Source: Methylobacterium oryzihabitans | GTDB lineage: Bacteria > Pseudomonadota > Alphaproteobacteria > Rhizobiales > Beijerinckiaceae | Reading direction: 5' to 3' | NCBI RefSeq assembly: GCF_004004555.2 | Contig: NZ_SACP01000017.1 | Span: forward strand, 59,527-123,526 | Length of the DNA: 64,000 nucleotides | In this document: positions 24,609 to 35,103 of the stretch, piece after piece | Layout: every line of letters starts with the position of its first letter | Numbering within the stretch: position 1 is the first letter of the stretch | Program-made: the position numbers and the translations under genes | The notes under the pieces: generated by a model | The model's database searches: none | The model's input: the letters and a program-made list of their open reading frames with translations, nothing else | What the model was told of the DNA's origin: nothing

Positions 24609-26306
24609 TCAGGCGGCGCGGCGCTTCAGCAGGCCGACCGCGAGCGCGGTGACGACGGTGCCGACCGCCAGGGCCAGCACGGCGCCCGGCAGGTTGGTGA
24701 CCGCGTTGGGGATCGGCAGCACGAACAGGCCGCCATGGGGCACCTTCAGCTCGACCCCGAGCCCGAGCGCCACGGCGCCGGCGAGGCTCGACCCCGCCAC
24801 CATCGCGGGGATCACCCGCAGCGGGTCGGCGGCCGCGAAGGGGATCGCCCCCTCGGTGATGAAGGCGGCGCCGAGCACCGCGGCGGCCGCGCCCGCCTCG
24901 CGCTCCGGCGCGGTGAAGCGGGCCGGAAACAACCGGGTGGCCAGCGCGATGCCGAGCGGCGGGGTCATGCCGCCGATCATCACCGCCGCCATCGGGGCGG
25001 TGACGCCGGACGCGATCAGGGCGGCGGCGGAGGCGTAGGCGGCCTTGTTGATCGGCCCGCCCATGTCGATCGCCATCATGCCGCCGAGCACCAGCCCGAG
25101 CACCAGCGCGCTCGTGCCCTGCATGCCCTTGAGCCAGCCGGTGAGGGCCGAGAGCAGCGCCGCCACCGGCACGCCGACGACGTAGACCATCATCAGGCCG
25201 GTCGCGAGGGTGGCGAGCAGGGGCAGGATCAGGACCGGCTTCAGGCCCTCCAGGTTCTTCGGCAGGCGGATCGACCGGCTGAGGAAGGCCGCGGTGTATC
25301 CGGCGATGAAGCCCGCCGCGATGCCGCCGAGGAACCCGGCCCCGAGATTGGCGGCCAGCATCCCGCCGATCATGCCCGGCGCGATGCCGGGCCGGTCGGC
25401 GATCGAATAGGCGATGTAGCCGGCGAGCGCCGGGACGATGAGCGCGAAGGCGCCCTTGGCGCCGATCTCGCCGAGCGCGTAGCCGAGGCTGCCGGCCTGT
25501 CCGGGCGCCATCGCGTCGATGCCGCCGACCGCGAAGGCGAGGGCGATGAGCAGGCCCCCCGCCACCACGAAGGGCAGCATGAACGACACGCCGGTCATCA
25601 GGTGCTTGTAGGCGCCGGCCTTGCCCTCGGCGGCGGCCGGGCGGGCCGGCTCGTCGGATGCGCCGGCCGCCGCCTGCACCTGCGCCTCGGCGAGGGCGGT
25701 GGCGATCAGCCCCTTGCCGTCGCGGATCGCCGCCTTGGTGGTGGTGGCGTAGAGCCGCTTGCCGGCGAACCGGCTGCGGTCGACCCTGGTATCGGCGGCG
25801 ATCAGCACGAGGTCGGCCGCCGCGATCTCGTCGGGCGTGAGGGCGTCGCGGGCGCCGACCGAGCCTTGCGTCTCGACTCGGACCGCGTGGCCGAGCGCGG
25901 CGGCGGCGGCCTGGATGCCCTCCGCCGCCATGAAGGTGTGGGCGATGCCGGTCGGGCACGAGGTGATCGCGACGATTCTCTTCGGGGTCGCCGCGGCCGC
26001 CGGGGGCGCCCCGCCGAGCGCCCGGTCGAGCACCGCGCCGGCATCGGCGAGCACGTCGGCGAGCGCCGCCCGCGCCCGGTGCAGGGCCTCGAACCGGCCC
26101 TCGCCGAGGTCGCCGGAGCCGACCAGCAGCACCGCCCGCGCGCCGCGGATCGCGTCCTCGGGGAGCGCCGTGCCGGCGCCGGGGCCGCGCAGTTCGAGGG
26201 CGATCGGCTGGTTGCGCCGGCTCGCCGCCTTGCGCAGGGCCTCGACGGCGAGAACGGCGTGGGTCGGAAGCTCTCCCCCTCCGACCACGGCGAGCAACGG
26301 GGCCAT
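24609..26306 (-). CDS. fruA: PTS fructose transporter subunit EIIBC
   Basis: 565 residues: an N-terminal degenerate EIIB-like domain (1-100), EIIB with the phospho-acceptor Cys117 in AITSCPTGIAHT, then a membrane EIIC domain from about residue 230 with the GGPINKAAYA substrate motif. A strong GAGGAGG precedes ATG 26306. The usual partners (multiphosphoryl transfer protein FruB and 1-phosphofructokinase FruK) are not upstream; that space holds repeats and a TonB receptor. Transport therefore depends on genes elsewhere, or the system is incomplete. Confidence 0.92.
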   Translation of the reverse strand: MAPLLAVVGGGELPTHAVLAVEALRKAASRRNQPIALELRGPGAGTALPEDAIRGARAVLLVGSGDLGEGRFEALHRARAALADVLADAGAVLDRALGGAPPAAAATPKRIVAITSCPTGIAHTFMAAEGIQAAAAALGHAVRVETQGSVGARDALTPDEIAAADLVLIAADTRVDRSRFAGKRLYATTTKAAIRDGKGLIATALAEAQVQAAAGASDEPARPAAAEGKAGAYKHLMTGVSFMLPFVVAGGLLIALAFAVGGIDAMAPGQAGSLGYALGEIGAKGAFALIVPALAGYIAYSIADRPGIAPGMIGGMLAANLGAGFLGGIAAGFIAGYTAAFLSRSIRLPKNLEGLKPVLILPLLATLATGLMMVYVVGVPVAALLSALTGWLKGMQGTSALVLGLVLGGMMAIDMGGPINKAAYASAAALIASGVTAPMAAVMIGGMTPPLGIALATRLFPARFTAPEREAGAAAAVLGAAFITEGAIPFAAADPLRVIPAMVAGSSLAGAVALGLGVELKVPHGGLFVLPIPNAVTNLPGAVLALAVGTVVTALAVGLLKRRAA

Positions 26307-26333
26307 GGTGTCCTCCTCGGCTATTCTTGATGA

Positions 26334-26442
26334 TTCATACGATTTCCGATTGATCGCTTCGCGATGCGGAAATCGGCTTCGCTCAAACGCCGCGCGGGCT
26401 GGTGATACGAAACCCGGAAGCAATCTTCCGGATTTCGTATCA
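26334..26442. repeat. inverted repeat family C, copy 1
   Basis: Contains GATACGAAACCCGGAAG, a 4-base loop and CTTCCGGATTTCGTATC, preceded by the shared block CGCTCAAACGCCGCGCGGG. The same layout recurs at 59.5 kb. Confidence 0.75.
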
Positions 26443-26534
26443 GTTGCTCACCGGCTTTGCCGTCCCTTGCGGATGAAACCGGGCGGTGGTCGTCTGTATC
26501 CGTTGCCCCGGTCGAAGGCGGCTTTCGCTTTGGC

Positions 26535-26699
26535 ACGCCTCCCCTCTCCCGAGTGGGGGAGGGGTCGGGGGTGAGGGTGGCTCGGTTGCCGCAATGACCC
26601 TGAGCGGCTGAGCTGCGCAGCTCGACGCTGGGAGTTCATCTCGGAACCCGAGCCACCCTCACCCCTACCCCTCTCCCACTCGGGAGAGGGGATCCCGCG
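26535..26699. repeat. inverted repeat family A, copy 4
   Basis: Full-length copy with GAGCTGCGCAGCTC core and CCGAGCCACCCTCACC inner arm. Together with C1 it fills 26,307-26,745, between the 3' end of a TonB receptor and the start of fruA. No gene is seen there. Confidence 0.82.
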
Positions 26700-26745
26700 C
26701 TCCAAATATCCAATTTGAAATCAGATACTTGGAGCCAGTTTCTAT

Positions 26746-28890
26746 TTAGAACGAGGCGCGCACTCCGGCAAAGACGCTGCGGCCGTTGCCCGGGTAGAAC
26801 GCCGCGAGGGCGGCCGGCCCGCCGGCCGTCGCGGCGTTGGTCACCACCGAAACGTCGGAGACGTAGCGCTCGTCGGTCAGGTTGCGGGCATCGACGAAGA
26901 GCGAGACACCGTTCCTGAAATCGATGCCGGTCTGGACGTTGAGCAGCGCGTAGCCCGGCACCCGCAGCGTGCTGGCATGGTCGGCGAAGGCGCCACGCGG
27001 GACCCAATCCACCGAGGGCGAGACGTAGAATCCGCTCGGATGGGCGTAGGTCAGCACCGTGCGCAGCACGTCGTCCGGAATGCCGGCGATCCGGTTGTTG
27101 CCGAACACCGGATCGCACACGAAGCGGAAGTCGTTGTGGGTCCAGATCTGCGTCAGTCCGAGCGTGTCGCCGACACCGGTCAGATCCCGCGCCACCTCGA
27201 GGGAGACGGCCGCCTCGATGCCCTGATGGAGGGTGTGCGGGGCGTTGAAGGTCGCGGCCGGGATGTTGAGGCCGGGATTGATCGAGAAGTTGATCAGCTC
27301 GTCGCGCACCTCCGAGCGGTAGACGGTGACGTCCCACGACAACCGGTCGATGCGCCCCCGGGTGCCTGCCTCGTAGGTCCAGGCGCGCTGGGCTTCCAGC
27401 GGCACGAAGGTGGTCCGCAGCAGGTTCGACTGCGCGAGATCGCTGAAGTCCGGCACGTCCCGCGAGCGGGTGACGTCGCCGAACACCTGGATGTCCGGGA
27501 GCGGCTGCCACAGCAGGCCGAGCTTCGGGTTGATCCCCTCGTAGGTGACGTTGCCGAACTGCACGGTGGGGTTCGCCGGAAAGCCGCCCTTGTTGCTGTA
27601 GGTGCGGTTCGAGGAGAACAGCTTGGCGCCGGTCATCAGCGCGAGGTCGGGCAGGAACCAGAAGCGGTTCTCGCCATAGGCCTCGTAGTTCGAGGCGCTC
27701 TGGAGGGCGTCGAGCGTCTGGGCTCCCCGCTGCCCGGCCACGTTGACGAACTGCCGCGCCGCGTTCTGCCCGGCGAAGGCGCGCAGACCGAGGATCGTGT
27801 CGTTGCGATGGCCGCCGACATCGAAGGTTCCGGCCCAGCGGGGCGCGATGCCGTAGGTCCAGCCGTCCTGGTCGATGACCTGGAAGATCGGGTGATAGAG
27901 CGACTTGTGGATCGCCCATGTGTCGATGTCGAGCTTGCCGACGTCGAGCAGGAACGAGGTCCGGTTGGCGATCCGCTGGGTCTCGACCTGCCGGGACTGG
28001 TTGCCGCCGATCGCCGTCGGGTTCGCCAGACGAGGATTGTTCAGCGCGTTGAAGAGGGTCAGGGTGCCCGGCAGCTTCTGGTCGGTGACGTAGGAGCCGA
28101 TGAAGAATCGCGTTTCGACGCCCGGTACGAGCCGGTAGCCGATATTGGCGTTGAGGTTCTGCGTGCGCTGGGTCTCGTGCGCGCGATAGCCGTCCGAGTT
28201 GGTGAAGGTCCCGTTGATCAGGAAGTCGGCGGGACCCGAGATCCGCGAGAACTGGAAGTTCTCCCGGATGGTGTCGAAGCTGCCGCCATCGATGCGCAGG
28301 ATGTTGGGAGCGAAGGCGGTATGGGCGGTCGGCGTGACGAAGTTGACCGCACCGCCGAGCGTCGTCGCCCCGAACGTGAGGGCGTTGCCGCCCTTGTAGA
28401 CTTCGACCGAGCGCAGGGCGAGCGGGTCGATCTGGTAGAAGTCGCCGCTGCCATCGGCGAGGTTGAGCGGGATGCCGTCCTGCAGCAGCTCGATGCCGCG
28501 CAGGTGGAAGCCGCGCGCGATGCCCGAGCCGCGGATCGACAGCCGCATCTCCTGGCCGTAGCGCTCCTGCACGAACACGCCGGGCGTGTCCTTGAGCACG
28601 TCGCGCAGGGTGTTGGCGTAGCGGTTCTGGAACTCGCCGGCGTCGATGAACGCGACCGAGCCGACCGTCGCGTTCACGGCGGCGCGCTGCCGGGCCACGC
28701 TCGGGACCGTGACCGATCCGGCGGTGTCCCCGGAACCCGCACCGGGCGAGGCGGCCCCCGCCACCGTGATCTCATCGAGGGGAATCGTACCCGAGCCGGC
28801 TGGCTGCGCGAACACGGAGGTGCTGGCGAGCAGGGTCGAGAGCAGGGCGGCACACAGCGCGACCCGCGGAACGTCGTACATGGCTGACAT
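26746..28890 (-). CDS. TonB-dependent receptor, FecA/YncD-like
   Basis: 714 residues: signal peptide ending ASTSVFA, a TonB-box-like DEITVAG, a plug with LSIRGSGIARGFHLRGIELL and VEVYKGGNALTFGA, then a barrel ending VFAGVRASF. The start ATG 28890 has no clear Shine-Dalgarno and ATG 28881 is the alternative; translational coupling to the DUF2946 gene 31 bp upstream is likely. The ligand is unknown; a siderophore or other metal chelate is the usual case for this branch. Confidence 0.9.
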   Translation of the reverse strand: MSAMYDVPRVALCAALLSTLLASTSVFAQPAGSGTIPLDEITVAGAASPGAGSGDTAGSVTVPSVARQRAAVNATVGSVAFIDAGEFQNRYANTLRDVLKDTPGVFVQERYGQEMRLSIRGSGIARGFHLRGIELLQDGIPLNLADGSGDFYQIDPLALRSVEVYKGGNALTFGATTLGGAVNFVTPTAHTAFAPNILRIDGGSFDTIRENFQFSRISGPADFLINGTFTNSDGYRAHETQRTQNLNANIGYRLVPGVETRFFIGSYVTDQKLPGTLTLFNALNNPRLANPTAIGGNQSRQVETQRIANRTSFLLDVGKLDIDTWAIHKSLYHPIFQVIDQDGWTYGIAPRWAGTFDVGGHRNDTILGLRAFAGQNAARQFVNVAGQRGAQTLDALQSASNYEAYGENRFWFLPDLALMTGAKLFSSNRTYSNKGGFPANPTVQFGNVTYEGINPKLGLLWQPLPDIQVFGDVTRSRDVPDFSDLAQSNLLRTTFVPLEAQRAWTYEAGTRGRIDRLSWDVTVYRSEVRDELINFSINPGLNIPAATFNAPHTLHQGIEAAVSLEVARDLTGVGDTLGLTQIWTHNDFRFVCDPVFGNNRIAGIPDDVLRTVLTYAHPSGFYVSPSVDWVPRGAFADHASTLRVPGYALLNVQTGIDFRNGVSLFVDARNLTDERYVSDVSVVTNAATAGGPAALAAFYPGNGRSVFAGVRASF

Positions 28891-28921
28891 CCATCGTCTG
28901 ACTGATCTGAACGGTGATCGG

Positions 28922-29296
28922 TCAGGCGACGGGCGGTGCTCTGGCGCTGGCGACGACCCCGGGCGGTGCACGGGGACGGGCGACGATGTCCGGACGCCAC
29001 GAGACGCGAACCCCGTCGCGCCGTGGCCAGGCGAGCGTCACGCAGGCCAGGACGGGAGGTGTCAGGGCTTGCGGGCTGTGCGCCGCCGTACAACAGGTGA
29101 GATGGCTGTGGACCGGCGGCGCCTTGTCGGAGCCATCGGGCGATGACCCGGCATCCGGAGCGCAGATGACGTGAGCAAGCTCGGGCTGGATCGTGACCAG
29201 GGCGCCCGCGAGAACGGCCTGCAGGGCGAGCGCATACAATGCGGCGACGGCGATCACCGCACGACAGACCATCCGGCTTGACGAGCCTCTCCGCAT
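28922..29296 (-). CDS. DUF2946-like small membrane/periplasmic protein
   Basis: 124 residues with one N-terminal hydrophobic segment (AVIAVAALYALALQAVLAGA) and a periplasmic tail carrying Cys/His pairs: HVICAPD, then HSHLTCCTAAH. This layout fits DUF2946, a family that often precedes TonB-dependent receptors, as here. The Cys/His motifs suggest metal (copper) handling. Start chosen at ATG 29296; an upstream ATG at 29332 is possible. Confidence 0.7.
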   Translation of the reverse strand: MRRGSSSRMVCRAVIAVAALYALALQAVLAGALVTIQPELAHVICAPDAGSSPDGSDKAPPVHSHLTCCTAAHSPQALTPPVLACVTLAWPRRDGVRVSWRPDIVARPRAPPGVVASARAPPVA

Positions 29297-29398
29297 GGAT
29301 CCCGCGTACGGCCGCGCTTCTGAACGGGTCAAGCCGGCTCATCCGCCCGCACGCGGATTTTGCCGCCTTGTGTCGGCGTTGCGCGCCTCCGGCCCCGC

Positions 29399-30937
<1,539 letters not shown>

Positions 30938-31078
30938 CGGGGCTCCCCGGCTCCTGACCTGCCGCTAGGGTAGGTCGGGGAGGGCGGGGGCACAACCGGG
31001 TCGGACGCCGCCGCACCGGCCGCGGGGCGGTCCTCGATCCGCCGCGACGGGCGGCCGGAACGGATCGTCCGGAGCGGA

Positions 31079-31693
31079 TCAGCTATGGGCGAGCAGGTCG
31101 GTTTCGGCCCAGCCGAGCAGGTCGAGGCGGGCGCGGGTCGGCAGGAAGTCGAAGCAGGCCTGGGCGAGCCCGGTGCGCTCCTCGCGCGCCAGCATGCGGT
31201 CGAGCCTGTCGCGCAGGGCGTGCAGGTGCAGCACGTCGGAGGCGGCGTAGTCGATCTGCGCCGGGGTCAGGGTGTCGGCGCCCCAGTCGGAGGATTGCTG
31301 CTGCTTCGACAGGTCGACCCCGAGCAGCTCGCGCACGAGGTCCTTCAGCCCGTGCCGGTCGGTATAGGTCCGGCTCAGCCGCGAGGCGACCTTGGTGCAG
31401 TAGATTGGGCCGGGCATCACGCCGAGGCGATGGACCAGCACCGCGAGGTCGAAGCGGGCGTAGTGGAAGATCTTGGTCACGGCCGGGTCGGCGAGCACGC
31501 GCTTGAGCACCACCGGCTCGGGGCCGATCTTCGGGATCTGCACGAGGTCGGCCTCGCCGTCGCCGCGGGAGATCTGCACCACGCAGAGCCGGTCGCGGTG
31601 TGGCTCCAGGCCGAGGGTCTCGGTGTCGACCGCGATCGCCGGCCCCGGCACGTAGTCGTCGGGCAGGTCGCCGCGGTGGAGGCGGTGGGGCAT
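31079..31693 (-). CDS. ribonuclease D-type 3'-5' exonuclease
   Basis: 204 residues comprising only the DEDDy exonuclease domain: Asp and Glu in AVDTETLGLE, Asp in HYARFDLAVL and YAASD for the Tyr/Asp pair. It lacks the HRDC domains of long RNase D, as is normal for the short alphaproteobacterial version. Role: trimming of structured RNA 3' ends. ATG 31693 fits the family start. Confidence 0.92.
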   Translation of the reverse strand: MPHRLHRGDLPDDYVPGPAIAVDTETLGLEPHRDRLCVVQISRGDGEADLVQIPKIGPEPVVLKRVLADPAVTKIFHYARFDLAVLVHRLGVMPGPIYCTKVASRLSRTYTDRHGLKDLVRELLGVDLSKQQQSSDWGADTLTPAQIDYAASDVLHLHALRDRLDRMLAREERTGLAQACFDFLPTRARLDLLGWAETDLLAHS

Positions 31694-31777
31694 GTCGAGA
31701 AGGATCCGGCCGGTACGGGGTCGCGCGGGGCGTCCGGCGCGCGTAGCATCCGGCCCGTGGGCCGGCAAGCGACGCGC

Positions 31778-32491
31778 TCACGGCGGCGTCACCCGTCGCA
31801 GGGTCAGGTTCAGCCGCCCGCCCGGCGGCACCGCCTCCAGGTCCGGGGCGAACAGGCCGGCCGGCACGATGCGGTCGACGCCGTGGAAGATCAGCCGCGA
31901 CGGGCCGCCGATCACCAGGGCGTCGCCGCTCTCCAGCCGCACCGAGCGGGTCGGCCCGCCGCGGGTGGTGGCGCCGTAGCGGAACAACGCCGTGGCGCCG
32001 AGCGACAGCGAGACCACCGGGGCGGCGAGATCCCGCTCGTCGCGGTCCTGGTGCAGGCCCATCCGGGTGCCCGGCGCGTAGAGGTTGACGAGGCAGGCCT
32101 CCGGCGGATGGGGATACCCGGAGAGGTCGTCCCAGGCCCGCCGCACCGCCGCGGGCATCGCCGGCCACGGCCGACCGGTCTCGGGATGGGCCGGCTGGTA
32201 GCGGTAGCCGTCGCGGTCGGAGACCCAGCCGAGGGGGCCGGCATTGCTCATCCGCACCGAGAACGGCGCGCCGGTCCGCGGCATCCGCGGGACGAAGGGG
32301 GGCGCCTCGCGCAGCAGCGCCGCGAGGTCGGCGGCCAGCGCCGCCTGGGCCCCGGCATCGAGATAGCCGGGATGGTGGAAGAGGCCGGGGGCGAGTTCGT
32401 TCAGGATCGTGTCTCCGGGCGCGCCCCAGACCCGTGCCGGGCGCGCCTTGACCGCGGCGGGAGGCCGCGCCACCTGCGGACCGCGGCGCAT
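31778..32491 (-). CDS. alkB: AlkB-family 2-oxoglutarate/Fe(II) dioxygenase
   Basis: About 237 residues. Iron ligands HQD (in GLHQDRDE) and a later His (IFHGVDR), with the 2-oxoglutarate Arg in LNLTLRR. These match AlkB, which oxidatively demethylates 1-methyladenine and 3-methylcytosine. The start is uncertain: ATG 32491 is used, GTG 32473 and ATG 32497 also fit. It is divergent from the GST gene with almost no space, so their promoters must overlap. Confidence 0.88.
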   Translation of the reverse strand: MRRGPQVARPPAAVKARPARVWGAPGDTILNELAPGLFHHPGYLDAGAQAALAADLAALLREAPPFVPRMPRTGAPFSVRMSNAGPLGWVSDRDGYRYQPAHPETGRPWPAMPAAVRRAWDDLSGYPHPPEACLVNLYAPGTRMGLHQDRDERDLAAPVVSLSLGATALFRYGATTRGGPTRSVRLESGDALVIGGPSRLIFHGVDRIVPAGLFAPDLEAVPPGGRLNLTLRRVTPP

Positions 32492-32509
32492 CCGCATCCG
32501 GAGCGATCC

Positions 32510-33211
32510 ATGATCGACCTGTACTACTGGACGACCCCGAACGGCCACAAGGTCACGCTGTTCCTCGAAGAGGCCGGCCTGCCCTACGCGATCCACCCGA
32601 TCAACATCGGCAAGGGCGAGCAGTTTCAGCCCGAGTTCCTGAAGATCGCGCCCAACAACCGCATCCCGGCGATCGTCGACCGCGCCCCGGCCGGCGGCGG
32701 CGCCCCGGTGTCGCTGTTCGAGTCGGGCGCGATCCTGCTCTACCTCGCCGAGAAGACCGGCCGCTTCATCGCCACCGACCCGCACGGCCGGGCCGAGGTG
32801 CTGCAATGGCTGTTCTGGCAGATGGGCGGGCTCGGCCCGATGGCCGGCCAGAACCACCACTTCGTGCAGTACGCGCCCGAGCAGATCCCCTACGCCATCG
32901 ACCGCTACGTCAAGGAGACCAACCGGCTCTACGGCGTGCTCGACCGGCGCCTCGCCGACCGGGCCTTCGTGGCGGGCGAGACCTACAGCATCGCCGACAT
33001 GGCGATCTATCCGTGGATCGTGCCGCACGAGCGCCAGCGCCAGAACCTCGACGACCACCCGCACCTGAAGCGCTGGTTCTCGGCCATCGCCGAGCGCCCG
33101 GCGACGAAGGCCGCCTACGCCAAGGCGGCGGAGATCAACCAGCAGCCGACGATGTCGGAGGAGGCCAAGAAGGTGATGTTCGGCCAGACGGCCACGAACG
33201 CCCCGCGCTGA
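32510..33211 (+). CDS. glutathione S-transferase, YfcG/YghU (Nu-class)-like
   Basis: 233 residues: thioredoxin-like N-domain beginning YYWTTPNGHKVTLFLEE and containing NNRIPAIVD with the conserved cis-Pro, then an all-helical C-domain with the ETYSIADMAIYPW cap. This is the disulfide-bond reductase/peroxidase type. It ends overlapping the next start by one base (TGATG). Confidence 0.93.
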   Translation: MIDLYYWTTPNGHKVTLFLEEAGLPYAIHPINIGKGEQFQPEFLKIAPNNRIPAIVDRAPAGGGAPVSLFESGAILLYLAEKTGRFIATDPHGRAEVLQWLFWQMGGLGPMAGQNHHFVQYAPEQIPYAIDRYVKETNRLYGVLDRRLADRAFVAGETYSIADMAIYPWIVPHERQRQNLDDHPHLKRWFSAIAERPATKAAYAKAAEINQQPTMSEEAKKVMFGQTATNAPR

Positions 33212-33423
33212 TGGCGGCGGGCCGGACGGCCCCGCGGGCTCCGAGAACGTGGCGCACGCCCCTGCGCCTCGTCCTCACCGTGGGTCCGCCCCTCGTCGGC
33301 CTGTTCCTGATCGGGCAGGCGGTGGTGGCCTCGATCGGCGGCGACATCCGCAAGGGGCAGTTCGCCCTCGGCGTGCTGTGCCTCGTGCTCGGCGCGGCCG
33401 GGCGGCTGGTGCGGGGGCGGTGA
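33211..33423 (+). CDS. small membrane protein
   Basis: 70 residues with a basic N-terminus and two hydrophobic segments (LVLTVGPPLVGLFLIGQAVV and FALGVLCLVLGAAG). Its ATG overlaps the GST stop, so it is translationally coupled. Function unknown. Confidence 0.6.
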   Translation: MAAGRTAPRAPRTWRTPLRLVLTVGPPLVGLFLIGQAVVASIGGDIRKGQFALGVLCLVLGAAGRLVRGR

Positions 33424-33427
33424 CGGA

Positions 33428-33946
33428 TCACCCCGGCAGGATCTCGTAGGTCCGGTCGACCGACGAGGCGTGCGCCTCGTGGTCGTAGCCGTAGACGTGG
33501 ATCGAGATCGCCTCCTCCGGGCCGTCGTTGACGATCCGGTGGAGGTTCGGCCCGGAGGGCAGCATGCAGGCGACGAAGCCGGGCCGGCGGATCACCTCGG
33601 CGGTCGTGACCGCGTGGGTCGGGCTCACCGCCCGGAACCACGTCTCCCGCAGCGCGCCGCTGAGGATGCCGAAGCAGCACGAGCAATGGTGGTCGTGCAC
33701 CGGGGTTGCGGCGCCCGGGGACCAGACCATCGCCCAGACGCTGATGCCGCCGGCGCCGAACAGCAGGTTGCGCGCCACGGCGCCCGGCCGGCGGTCGAGC
33801 CGCGCGGCGTCGACGAGGTCCGGGTCCGCGACGAGGCGGAGCAGCACGGTGCGGGCGGTGGCGATGTAGTCCCGCCCGCCCGCCTGCGCCGACCGGCCGA
33901 GCGCCGCCATCAGATCGCGCGAGTTCCCGATCGCCACCCGTTCCAC
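33428..33946 (-). CDS. cysteine dioxygenase-type cupin
   Basis: 172 residues with the thiol dioxygenase iron site: TPVHDHHCSCCFGIL supplies two His and NLHRIVN the third. Length and layout match bacterial cysteine dioxygenase/3-mercaptopropionate dioxygenase. The substrate-specific residues cannot be judged by eye. It converges on the GST/membrane gene pair with a 4-bp gap. Confidence 0.82.
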   Translation of the reverse strand: MERVAIGNSRDLMAALGRSAQAGGRDYIATARTVLLRLVADPDLVDAARLDRRPGAVARNLLFGAGGISVWAMVWSPGAATPVHDHHCSCCFGILSGALRETWFRAVSPTHAVTTAEVIRRPGFVACMLPSGPNLHRIVNDGPEEAISIHVYGYDHEAHASSVDRTYEILPG

Positions 33947-34101
33947 GTCGCCCTCCTGGCTCGATCCGGACGGAAGCCTAGCCGGGAGAAAGCGAAGCGT
34001 TTTCTCAATCTGCTGCCCGTTCGCCCCGAGATGGGCAACGGGATTTCACGGAACGGGGATCTTCGAGAAAAATTTTGCGGGCCGAGCGGCGGAGCCGAGC
34101 C

Positions 34102-34566
34102 TCACTCGAGGTAGAGCGTCGGCATCGCGGTCGTGTATTTCATCTCCTCCATGGCGATCGACGCCGAGAGGTCGGAGAAGTCGAGGCGGCTGGTCAGGCG
34201 CTGGTAGACCGCGTCGTAGGTCTCGATGTCCGGCACGACGATCTTGAGCAGGTAGTCGATCTCGCCGGTGAGCCGCCATGTCTCGACAATTTCGGGAAAG
34301 CCGCCGATGACCCGCCGGAACGCCTCCGACCAGTCGGCGGCATGGCGGGGGACCTTGACGGCGACGAACACCGTCATCGGCACGTTCATCCTGCGCCGGT
34401 CGACGAGGACCACCCGGCGCAGGATCACGCCGCTCTCCTCCAGCTTGCGGATCCGCCGCCAGCACGGTCCGGCGCTCAGCCCGACGCGCTCGGCGATGGT
34501 CGCCACCGGCAGGGAGGCGTCCTCCTGGAGAAGATCGAGGATCTTGCGGTCCATGGCATCGATCAA
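34102..34566 (-). CDS. Lrp/AsnC-family transcriptional regulator
   Basis: 154 residues: an N-terminal winged helix (DRKILDLLQEDASLPVATIA, VGLSAGPCWRRIRKLEESGV) and a C-terminal RAM ligand domain (GEIDYLLKIVVPDIETYDAV). Such proteins sense amino acids. It starts 70 bp from the end of the acetyltransferase gene on the same strand, and its own target is not evident. Confidence 0.93.
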   Translation of the reverse strand: MIDAMDRKILDLLQEDASLPVATIAERVGLSAGPCWRRIRKLEESGVILRRVVLVDRRRMNVPMTVFVAVKVPRHAADWSEAFRRVIGGFPEIVETWRLTGEIDYLLKIVVPDIETYDAVYQRLTSRLDFSDLSASIAMEEMKYTTAMPTLYLE

Positions 34567-34635
34567 CGCCGCCTCCTGTCGGGTCCGGGAGCCGGCGGGC
34601 TCCGGCCTCCATCGTCGCGGGGCGGGACCGTTCGC

Positions 34636-35103
34636 TCAATCCCCCAGCGCCCGCTCGTAGCGCCACGCGGTCATGCCGTCCTCGTAATAGTCCTCGACCG
34701 TCTCGAACCGGACGTAGCCGGCGCGCTCGTAGAGACGGATGCCGGCGCCGTTGTCGGCGCGGACCTCGAGGCGCAGGTGGGTGCAGCCGTGGCGCCGCGC
34801 CTCGGCCTCGGCGGCCTCCAGCAGGACGCGGCCGAGGCCGGTGCCGGCGCGGCTCGGGGCGACGGCGATCGACGACAGGCGGGCACGCCGGCTGTTGCGG
34901 CGCCGCTCCAGGGTCGCGGCGCCGACGAGGCGCTCGCCGTCGAGGGCGGCCAGCACCGACATCGTCGGCGACCCGATGGCGTGGCGGATCGCCCGGCGCT
35001 CGGCCCGGTCGCCCGCGAAGGCCGCCGCCTCCAGGGCGAGCAGGGCGTCGAGGTCGGCCGGATGCGCCGGCCGGATCGTCACGGGACCGTGGCCCGCGCT
35101 CAC
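34636..35103 (-). CDS. GNAT-family N-acetyltransferase (RimI-like)
   Basis: 155 residues with the acetyl-CoA loop VAPSRAGTGLGRVLLE and the C-terminal LYERAGYVRFETVEDYY. The GTG at 35103 overlaps the OpgG stop (GTGA); GTG 35082, just before TIRPAHPADLDALL, is an equally good start. It is read through from opgG. Substrate unknown. Confidence 0.85.
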   Translation of the reverse strand: MSAGHGPVTIRPAHPADLDALLALEAAAFAGDRAERRAIRHAIGSPTMSVLAALDGERLVGAATLERRRNSRRARLSSIAVAPSRAGTGLGRVLLEAAEAEARRHGCTHLRLEVRADNGAGIRLYERAGYVRFETVEDYYEDGMTAWRYERALGD

